Part shown: positions 57,912 to 64,000 of the stretch, piece after piece
How the letters are laid out: each line of letters begins with the position of its first letter
How positions within the stretch are numbered: the stretch's first letter is position 1
NCBI RefSeq assembly: GCF_018128905.1
Contig: NZ_CP063808.1
Location: forward strand, 1,426,001 to 1,490,000
Reading direction: 5' to 3'
Length of the DNA stretch: 64,000 nt
Origin: Streptomyces sp. A2-16
GTDB taxonomy: Bacteria; Actinomycetota; Actinomycetes; Streptomycetales; Streptomycetaceae
The notes under the pieces: generated by a model
What the model was told of the DNA's origin: nothing
What the model saw: the letters and a program-made list of their open reading frames with translations, nothing else
Database searches by the model: none
Position numbers and translations under genes: made by a program

Positions 57912-59027
57912 GTGAGTTCCCCTGATCCGCAGGTTCGCGCAGCGCGAAACCAGTCAACCAATCCCGCCGCGCGCGGGCCAGTCGTCGCGGTCACCGGCGC
58001 CGCGTCCGGCATCGGAGCGCTGCTCACCGAGCGGCTGGCCGCCTCGGAGGAGATCAAGCAGGTCATCGCGCTCGACGAGCGGCGCGGCGAGTGCGCCGCG
58101 GCGCAGTGGCACATCCTGGACGTACGGGATCCGGCCATCGCGGAGAAGCTGCGCGGGGCCGATGTCGTGGTCCACCTGGCGCTCGACCTCGATCTGGAGA
58201 CCGACCCGGCGGCGCGAACGGCGTACAACGTGCGCGGGACGCAGACCGTGCTGACCGCCGCGGCGGCCGCGGGCGTCCACCGGGTCGTGCTGTGCACCTC
58301 CGCCATGGTCTACGGGGCGCTGCCGGACAACGAGCTGCCCCTGTCGGAGGACGCCGAGCTGCGGGCCACCGCGGAGGCGACCGGGGTCGGGGACCTGCTG
58401 GAGATCGAGCGGCTCGCGCGGCGGGCCCCCCGGGCGCACCCCGGGCTCAATGTCACCGTGGTGCGGCCCGCCGTGCTGGTGGGTGGCGGCACCGACACCG
58501 CTCTGACCCGGTATTTCGAGTCGCCGCGGCTCCTGGTCGTGGCCGGGTCCCGGCCGGCGTGGCAGTTCTGCCATCTCGAGGACCTCTGCAGCGCTCTGGA
58601 GTACGCCGTCCAGGAGAAGGTCGACGGGGAACTCGCCGTCGGATGCGACGGCTGGCTGGAGCAGGAGGAGATCGAGGAGCTCAGCGGTATCCGCCGGATG
58701 GAGCTGCCGTCGGCGGTGGCGCTGGGCGCGGCCGCGCGGTTGCACCGGATCGGGCTGACGCCGTCCCCCGCCGGGGATCTCGCGTACACGATGTACCCCT
58801 GGGTGGTGAGCGGGAGCCGGCTGCACGACGCCGGGTGGCGGCCGCAGTGGACCAACGAGGAGGTCCTTGCGGAGCTGCTGGAGGAGGTCGCCGGGCGGCA
58901 CACGGTCGCCGGGCGGCGGCTGGGGCGGAAGGACGCGACGGCGGCGGGGGCGGCCGGAGCGACGGTGGCGCTGTTGGGCGCGGCCGCGGTGGTGCGGCGG
59001 GCCCGGAAGGCGCGGCGGAGGATCTGA
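57912..59027 (+). CDS. SDR-family NAD-dependent epimerase/dehydratase-like protein
   Basis: 371 residues. N-terminal Rossmann motif VAVTGAASGIGALLTERL (TGxxxGxG type), then an atypical SDR fold; the active-site YxxxK is not obvious (TSAMVYGALPDNELPLSED contains the Tyr, but no Lys three residues later). The C-terminus has a short hydrophobic segment and a basic end (VVRRARKARRRI), hinting at membrane attachment. Cofactor binding is likely; catalysis uncertain. GTG 57912 with GGAG. Confidence 0.8.
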   Translation: MSSPDPQVRAARNQSTNPAARGPVVAVTGAASGIGALLTERLAASEEIKQVIALDERRGECAAAQWHILDVRDPAIAEKLRGADVVVHLALDLDLETDPAARTAYNVRGTQTVLTAAAAAGVHRVVLCTSAMVYGALPDNELPLSEDAELRATAEATGVGDLLEIERLARRAPRAHPGLNVTVVRPAVLVGGGTDTALTRYFESPRLLVVAGSRPAWQFCHLEDLCSALEYAVQEKVDGELAVGCDGWLEQEEIEELSGIRRMELPSAVALGAAARLHRIGLTPSPAGDLAYTMYPWVVSGSRLHDAGWRPQWTNEEVLAELLEEVAGRHTVAGRRLGRKDATAAGAAGATVALLGAAAVVRRARKARRRI

Positions 59028-59082
59028 GCGGAGCGCGCTGCGGGGGCCGGGTCAGTTCGCGGGGCGGCTGCGGGTGCGTTGT

Positions 59083-59110
59083 GGCTGGTCGCGCAGCTCC
59101 CCGCGCCCCT
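59083..59110 (+). repeat. Streptomyces interspersed intergenic repeat, copy 2
   Basis: 26 of 28 bases match 5889-5916. Here it runs into a hairpin CGCGCCC-CTTC-GGGCGCG, making it terminator-like after the SDR gene. Confidence 0.7.
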
Positions 59111-59209
59111 TCGGGCGCGCGCATCTGTACGAGTCTCCAAACGCACGCACGCGTGTGCCGGGCGAAACCGCTATTTCCCGTGATCCGGGGCGTGCGGCAC
59201 GATGGGACC

Positions 59210-59671
59210 ATGGCACCCACCAACGACCATCCGGGCGAGCAGGCCGCGCAGGACCCCATCAAGCTGATCGCCGTCCGGGACGCGCCGCTCTCCCTCGACG
59301 AGGTCTTCCGGGCCGTCGGGGACGACGCCGCCGGGGGGACCGCCCTGTTCGTCGGGACCGTCAGGAATCACGACGGGGGTGCCGACGTCGACAAGCTCGG
59401 CTACTCGTGCCACCCCAGCGCCGAGGCCGAGATGCGGCGGGTCGCCGAGAAGGTCGTCGCCGAGTTCCCGGTGCGGGCGCTGGCCGCCGTGCACCGGGTG
59501 GGTGATCTCGGGGTGGGTGATCTCGCCGTGGTCGTCGCCGTGTCCTGTCCGCACCGGGGGGAGGCCTTCGAGGCCTGCCGGAAGCTGATCGACGATCTCA
59601 AGCACGAGGTGCCGATCTGGAAGCACCAGACGTTTTCTGACGGTACGGAGGAATGGGTCGGCGCCTGCTGA
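59210..59671 (+). CDS. moaE: Molybdopterin synthase catalytic subunit MoaE
   Basis: 153-residue MoaE: GTVRNHDGGADV, the strand pair of the active-site loop, HRVGDLGVGDLAVVVAVSCPHR, and the catalytic Lys in VPIWKHQTF. It transfers sulfur from thiocarboxylated MoaD to precursor Z, working downstream of MoeZ-type enzymes. No moaD or moaA in the window. CACGAT 6 bases before the ATG suggests a leaderless transcript. Confidence 0.92.
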   Translation: MAPTNDHPGEQAAQDPIKLIAVRDAPLSLDEVFRAVGDDAAGGTALFVGTVRNHDGGADVDKLGYSCHPSAEAEMRRVAEKVVAEFPVRALAAVHRVGDLGVGDLAVVVAVSCPHRGEAFEACRKLIDDLKHEVPIWKHQTFSDGTEEWVGAC

Positions 59672-59742
59672 CCCTTCCGTCGGCACCTGCTGAACCCTTC
59701 CTTCACCTCTCCGGTTGCGTAACCGCACCCCTGGCGTGAGCG

Positions 59743-59765
59743 TTGTCAGTGCGGATGGTTAATCT
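59743..59765 (+). promoter_or_regulatory. RecA-independent DNA-damage (PafBC-type) promoter of small membrane protein
   Basis: TTGTCAGTG-N8-TAATCT, a full match to the RecA-NDp consensus. The transcript would begin near 59772, giving a 45-base leader with GGGAGG before the ATG at 59817. Confidence 0.75.
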
Positions 59766-59816
59766 GCTGATCAGTCAGTTTTCTGCGGTGGCTCAGTGTG
59801 GGGTCGGGAGGTCGGC

Positions 59817-59981
59817 ATGGGGGCGCTCGTCTGGTTGTTGATTCCGTTCGTGGCCGCGGTCGCCGCCGGCCTGTGGGGCAGTTGGGCCAACCGCACCCGC
59901 AAGATCCGCAGCGACGGTCCCGAGCTCGACGGGTACGCCCGCTTCCGCGCCGCGATGGAGAAGTCGCACTCCGGCACCTGA
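59817..59981 (+). CDS. 54-residue single-helix membrane protein, probably DNA-damage induced
   Basis: MGALVWLLIPFVAAVAAGLW forms one transmembrane helix at the very N-terminus. A short basic stretch (NRTRKIRSD) and a cytoplasmic tail of 25 residues (DGYARFRAAMEKSHSGT) follow. GGGAGG lies 6 bases upstream. Orientation is probably N-out. Its promoter matches the DNA-damage consensus shared with adnB. Small inner-membrane proteins induced by DNA damage often block division (SidA, DidA, YneA-like cases), but no homology to those was seen. Confidence 0.75.
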   Translation: MGALVWLLIPFVAAVAAGLWGSWANRTRKIRSDGPELDGYARFRAAMEKSHSGT

Positions 59982-60052
59982 GAGCAGTCGCCGCCCACGG
60001 GACAGCGGCGCCCTGACGATGGTCTGACAGACACGTCCCGTACTGTCGTGCC

Positions 60053-61147
60053 ATGCCACGCCGCACCGCGACGATGCTCGCCTCCACCCTGATGCTGATC
60101 GCGCTCCTGTGCGCGGGAGTCTTCATCAATGTGCCCTATGCCGAGATGTCACCGGGCCCCACGGTGAACACCCTCGGGGACCACGGCGGCGAGCCGGTGC
60201 TGCAGATCTCAGGACGCAAGACGTATCCGACGAGCGGCCACCTGAACATGACCACCGTCCGGGTGACCAGCGCCGACTACAAGATGAACCTCGTCGAGGC
60301 CGTCTACGGCTGGCTCGCGCACGACAACAAGGTCGTCCCGCACGACACGCTCTACCCGGACGGCAAGACCGAGGAGCAGTCGACCCAGGAGAACGCCGAG
60401 GAGTTCAGCCAGTCCCAGGAGAGCGCCAAGGTCGCCGCCCTGAAGGAGCTGAAGGTCCCGGTGCAGTCCTGGGTGATCGTCTCGACGGTCGTCAAGGACT
60501 CCCCGGCCGAGGGCCGACTGCACGCCGGTGACGTGATCAAGGCCGTCGACGGTACGGCGGTCAAGGCGCCGGACGACGTCGCGAAGCTGGTGACGAAGCA
60601 CAAGCCGGGCGAGGACGTCGTGTTCACGATCGTGCCCGCGAAGGAGCAGGCCGCCGCCGAGAAGGCGCACAGGACGGCCACGAAGACCGAGAAGATCACC
60701 ATCACGACCAAGGCGTCCGACGACGAGGGCGCGAAGCGTGCCATCGTCGGGATCGCCGCCGGGACGGACCACACCTTCCCGTTCACCATCGACATCAAGC
60801 TCGCCGACGTCGGCGGCCCGAGCGCCGGGCTGATGTTCGCGCTCGGCATCTACGACAAGCTCACCCCGGGCAGCCTGACCGGAGGCACGTTCGTCGCCGG
60901 CACCGGGACGATCGACGACGACGGCAAGGTCGGCCCGATCGGCGGTATCGAGATGAAGACCGTCGGCGCGCGCGACAAGGGCGCCCAGTACTTCCTGACG
61001 CCCGCCGACAACTGCGCGGCCGCCGCCGAGGACACCCCGAGCGGGCTCACCCTGGTCAAGGTGAACACCATCGAGGACGCCCTCGGCGCGCTCAAGGACA
61101 TCCGCGAGGGCAAGACGTCCGACCTGCCGAAGTGCACCAAGGGATAG
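60053..61147 (+). CDS. PDZ-Lon (YlbL-type) membrane-anchored serine protease
   Basis: 364 residues. An N-terminal signal anchor (LASTLMLIALLCAGVFINV) precedes a PDZ domain (about residues 120-200) and a C-terminal Lon-type catalytic domain with Ser in VGGPSAGLMFALG and Lys in IEMKTVGARDKGA. Homologues include Bacillus YlbL and Rv3194c; in Bacillus, YlbL degrades the SOS division inhibitor YneA. Placed just downstream of a small damage-inducible membrane protein, it is a natural candidate to clear that protein. ATG 60053 lies 6 bases after a TACTGT -10. Confidence 0.88.
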   Translation: MPRRTATMLASTLMLIALLCAGVFINVPYAEMSPGPTVNTLGDHGGEPVLQISGRKTYPTSGHLNMTTVRVTSADYKMNLVEAVYGWLAHDNKVVPHDTLYPDGKTEEQSTQENAEEFSQSQESAKVAALKELKVPVQSWVIVSTVVKDSPAEGRLHAGDVIKAVDGTAVKAPDDVAKLVTKHKPGEDVVFTIVPAKEQAAAEKAHRTATKTEKITITTKASDDEGAKRAIVGIAAGTDHTFPFTIDIKLADVGGPSAGLMFALGIYDKLTPGSLTGGTFVAGTGTIDDDGKVGPIGGIEMKTVGARDKGAQYFLTPADNCAAAAEDTPSGLTLVKVNTIEDALGALKDIREGKTSDLPKCTKG

Positions 61148-61156
61148 CCCCCAGGG

Positions 61157-61699
61157 CTACTCCTCGAACGTCGCCGACAGCGCCTCCGCCAGGCCCGGCA
61201 CCAGGTCACCGCCCGTGAGGACCTCCGTGGGGGAGTCCTTCTCGCGCAGCCGCAGGGCCGAGTCGCGGGTGCCGTTGCGCAGGACCGCGACCGTCATGCG
61301 GACCTCCTGGCGGTCCGGGTGCTCGGCGACCCACTTCGCGAGCTTGGCCTCGCCGAGCCCCTGCGGGACGGACGCCTCGGCGGACGGCGGCAGCATCAGC
61401 CGCTCCACGGTGAGCGCACAGCCGACGACCGCGTCGGGCCAGGCGATGGTGCCGAGGAACTCGTCGAGGGGCTTGCCCGCGGGAATCTCCTCCTGCTCGA
61501 TGGGGGTCAGACCCGAGGACTCCTGCGCTTCCTCCAGACCGAGCTGGCTCGCGAGAGCGGGTTCCTGGGCTCGCAGCCGGGCGGTGTCTACGAGGGCGAA
61601 GAGGCGAGCGGGCTGGTCCCAGCCGAGGCCGGAGGCGTACTCGTCGATCTCGAGTACGGCCCGGGTGAGCGGGCTCGCCGCCATGGGAGTGTTGGACAT
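61157..61699 (-). CDS. PPA1309-like family protein
   Basis: 180-residue actinobacterial protein of unknown function (named after PPA1309, from memory). Acidic, soluble, beginning MSNTPMAASPLTRAVLEIDEY and carrying WPDAVVGCALTVERLMLPP and RMTVAVLRNGTRDSALRLR. No known catalytic motif. ATG 61699, with a GTG six bases upstream as an alternative. Convergent with the PDZ-Lon gene. Confidence 0.75.
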   Translation of the reverse strand: MSNTPMAASPLTRAVLEIDEYASGLGWDQPARLFALVDTARLRAQEPALASQLGLEEAQESSGLTPIEQEEIPAGKPLDEFLGTIAWPDAVVGCALTVERLMLPPSAEASVPQGLGEAKLAKWVAEHPDRQEVRMTVAVLRNGTRDSALRLREKDSPTEVLTGGDLVPGLAEALSATFEE

Positions 61700-61851
61700 G
61701 GTCACAATCCTGCCTCGTTCGTGACCGGAATCGGGAACCGAGTAAACGGTGAGTAAGTTGCATAGGTGTGGGCCCGCGATCACGGGGGCCACGGAGGGGC
61801 TCACGAACACGAGGGCCTGACGGATCGACAGCGAACTTCGAGGTGCGCACC

Positions 61852-64000
61852 TTGGCTTTCCAGATGCCGGACCGCGGCGGAGGCCCGACAGGGCCGCGGA
61901 TGAGAGTGGGCCGCCCGTCCCGGCGTGCCAGGACCCTGCTCATGACGCTGGGCGTCCTTGCCGTCCTCGGCATGGCGTTCACCATGTTCGCGGGCTTCTG
62001 GACGGACTGGCTCTGGTACCGCTCGGTGAACTACTCGTCGGTGTTCACCACCACCCTGTGGACCAAGATCGGGCTGTTCTTCGTCTTCGGCCTGCTGATG
62101 GCCCTCGCGGTCGGCTTCAACATCTGGCTGGCCCACCGGCTGCGCCCGCCGCTGAGCGCCATGTCGATGGAGCAGCAGAACCTCGACCGCTACCGGATGG
62201 GCATCGCGCCGTACAAGAGGTGGCTGCTGCTCGGGATCGTCTCCCTGGTGGGCCTGATCGCGGGCGCCTCGGCGTCCAGCCAGTGGCGGACCTGGCTGAT
62301 GTGGGTCAACGGCGTGTCCTTCGGCCAGAAGGACCCCCAGTTCCACCTCGACATCTCCTTCTACACCTTCGACCTGCCCTGGTACCGGTTCCTGCTCGGC
62401 TTCGGCTTCGCCGCCGCGATCCTCTCGGTGATCGCCGCCGCGCTGACCCACTACCTGTACGGCGGCCTGCGGATCACCTCGCCGGGCGCGCGGGCCACCG
62501 CCGCGGCCACCGGCCACCTCTCGGTGCTGCTCGGTGTCTTCGTCGCTCTGAAGGCGGTCGCGTACTGGCTCGACCGGTACGGCCTCGCGGTGAAGTCCAG
62601 CGACTTCAAGGCGACCGACAGCTGGACCGGCCTGAGGTACGTCGACGCGAACGCCTATCTGCCGGCCAAGACGATCCTGTTCTGCATCGCCGTGATCTGC
62701 GCGCTGCTGTTCTTCGCCACCCTGTGGCGGCGCACCTGGCAGCTGCCCGTGATCGGCTTCGGCCTGATGGTGCTCTCGGCGATCCTCATCGGCGGGCTCT
62801 ACCCCGCGATCGTCCAGAAGTTCCAGGTCCAGCCGAACGAGCAGGCCAAGGAAGCGCCGTACGTCGAGAAGAACCTCAAGGCGACGCGTGAGGCGTACGG
62901 CATCGACGACGCCTCCGTGAAGGAGTACGACGGCAAGCCCACCACCACGGACAAGACCAAGCTGCGCGACGACGTCGACGCCACGGCGAGCATCCGGGTC
63001 GTGGACCCCAACGTCGTCTCGCCGACGTTCCAGCAGCTCCAGCAGATGCGGAACTACTACGCGTTCCCGACCAACCTGGACGTCGACCGTTACAGCAAGG
63101 ACGGCAAGGACCAAGACACGGTCATCGGGCTGCGCGAGCTGAACCTCGCGGGCATCCCGAAGAACAACTGGATCAACGACCACTTCCGCTACACCCACGG
63201 CTACGGCGTGGTCGCCGCGAAGGGCACCGAGGCCGACGCCGAGGGCCGCCCGGTCTTCACCGAGTCCAACCTGCCCTCCCAGGGCGACCTCGGGACGTAC
63301 CAGCAGCGCGTCTACTACGGCGAGAAGACCACCACCTACTCGATCGTCGGCGGTCCCCAGAAGGAGATCGACTACTCCGACGACTCGGGCGAGAAGACCT
63401 ACAGCTACGAGGCCAAGAGCGGGGTCAACCTCTCCAACCCGGTCAACCGGGCCGCCTACGCCGTGGCCTTCAGCGAGCCGCAGATCCTCTACTCCGGAGC
63501 GATCGGTGAGGGCTCGCGGATCCTGTACAACCGCACGCCCAAGCAGCGCGTCGAGGCGGTCGCCCCCTGGCTGACCATCGACGGCGACGCCTATCCGGCG
63601 GTGGTGAACGGCAAGATCCAGTGGATCGTCGACGCGTACACGACGACCAACGGCTACCCGTACTCCTCGCGCACGACTCTCGGTGACACCACGGCCGACT
63701 CGCTGACCGCGACGAACAACCAGCGGGCGGTGGTGGCCCAGCAGAACCAGGTCAACTACATCCGCAACTCGGTGAAGGCGACCGTCGACGCGTACACCGG
63801 CGAGGTCAAGCTCTACCAGTGGGACACCAAGGACCCGGTCCTCAAGACCTGGATGAAGGCGTTCCCGGGCACGGTGGAGGCGAAGAAGGACATCTCCACC
63901 GACCTCATGGCGCATCTGCGGTACCCGCAGGACCTGTTCAAGGTCCAGCGTGAGCTGCTGGCGCGTTACCACGTCGAGGACGCGGACACCTTCCTCAGCG
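61852..64000 (+). CDS. UPF0182 family membrane protein (3' end outside window)
   Basis: Large membrane protein; 716 codons visible and still open at the window edge. Seven predicted helices within the first 330 residues ([20 protein letters not shown] is typical of the family). A long extracellular domain follows, with family blocks [39 protein letters not shown] and [18 protein letters not shown]. Corresponds to Rv3193c. The TTG at 61852 is preferred (GAGG eight bases upstream); ATG 61864 is the fallback. Confidence 0.9.
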   Translation, partial: MAFQMPDRGGGPTGPRMRVGRPSRRARTLLMTLGVLAVLGMAFTMFAGFWTDWLWYRSVNYSSVFTTTLWTKIGLFFVFGLLMALAVGFNIWLAHRLRPPLSAMSMEQQNLDRYRMGIAPYKRWLLLGIVSLVGLIAGASASSQWRTWLMWVNGVSFGQKDPQFHLDISFYTFDLPWYRFLLGFGFAAAILSVIAAALTHYLYGGLRITSPGARATAAATGHLSVLLGVFVALKAVAYWLDRYGLAVKSSDFKATDSWTGLRYVDANAYLPAKTILFCIAVICALLFFATLWRRTWQLPVIGFGLMVLSAILIGGLYPAIVQKFQVQPNEQAKEAPYVEKNLKATREAYGIDDASVKEYDGKPTTTDKTKLRDDVDATASIRVVDPNVVSPTFQQLQQMRNYYAFPTNLDVDRYSKDGKDQDTVIGLRELNLAGIPKNNWINDHFRYTHGYGVVAAKGTEADAEGRPVFTESNLPSQGDLGTYQQRVYYGEKTTTYSIVGGPQKEIDYSDDSGEKTYSYEAKSGVNLSNPVNRAAYAVAFSEPQILYSGAIGEGSRILYNRTPKQRVEAVAPWLTIDGDAYPAVVNGKIQWIVDAYTTTNGYPYSSRTTLGDTTADSLTATNNQRAVVAQQNQVNYIRNSVKATVDAYTGEVKLYQWDTKDPVLKTWMKAFPGTVEAKKDISTDLMAHLRYPQDLFKVQRELLARYHVEDADTFLS

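Overview
The window is a chromosomal segment of a Streptomyces (or very close relative). The evidence is the high G+C content, strong G/C preference at third codon positions, frequent GTG starts and ATGA/GTGA overlaps, near-leaderless genes, and families typical of the genus: a WblC with an AT-hook, an AIM24/TerD array, Tap-like lipoprotein peptidases and small acidic Streptomyces proteins. No rRNA, tRNA, CRISPR array, insertion sequence or prophage was seen. From memory, the order DEAD-box helicase, MiaE-like protein, DUF3107, TetR, DUF3152, moeZ, alkyltransferase-like protein, adnA, adnB, nudC, mycoredoxin, uvrD2, wblC/whiB7, UbiB-like kinase, DUF2342, PDZ-Lon protein and UPF0182 follows the Mycobacterium tuberculosis block Rv3211 to Rv3193c. 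This is an old actinobacterial block with Streptomyces insertions.

Layout. 1-5.7 kb: MFS exporter (cut by the left edge), zinc-ribbon protein, PHP phosphoesterase, MarC, a 50-residue protein with a sigma-R-type promoter, NYN protein, alpha/beta hydrolase. 5.7-12 kb: G-rich tandem repeats, a DEAD-box RNA helicase with an apparent CTG start and a repeat-built basic tail, MiaE-like protein, small membrane protein, DUF3107, FasR-like TetR, two tiny ORFs. 12-20.7 kb: hydrolase, DUF3152 protein, then a peptide ABC transporter operon preceded by a leader peptide and hairpin. 20.9-26.3 kb: PelF-like glycosyltransferase, polytopic membrane protein, sugar epimerase and spherulin-4-like protein, a tight four-gene unit that looks like a reduced Pel-type polysaccharide locus. 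26.3-33.6 kb: moeZ, two Tap-like lipoprotein peptidases, and a flippase with a kinase-like domain.

33.7-47.5 kb is a repair and redox block: alkyltransferase-like protein, adnA, adnB, M20 peptidase, nudC, a broken small gene, mycoredoxin and uvrD2. 47.5-51.8 kb: wblC with promoter, upstream ORF and attenuator, then a coupled small basic ORF, a zinc-ribbon protein, UbiB-like kinase and ThiF-like protein. 52-55.7 kb: YgjP-like metalloprotease and the TerD-AIM24 array. 55.8-64 kb: Nudix hydrolase, DUF2342, SDR, MoaE, a 54-residue membrane protein, PDZ-Lon protease, a PPA1309-like protein and UPF0182 (cut by the right edge).

Regulation readable from the DNA links these genes into stress responses. 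Three promoters match the RecA-independent DNA-damage consensus (PafBC type): before the alkyltransferase-like gene, adnB, and the 54-residue membrane protein. Three match sigma-R (thiol-oxidative stress): before the 50-residue protein, moeZ and mycoredoxin. The wblC gene has an AT-rich box, a -35/-10 pair, an upstream ORF and a terminator, as expected for antibiotic-induced attenuation control.
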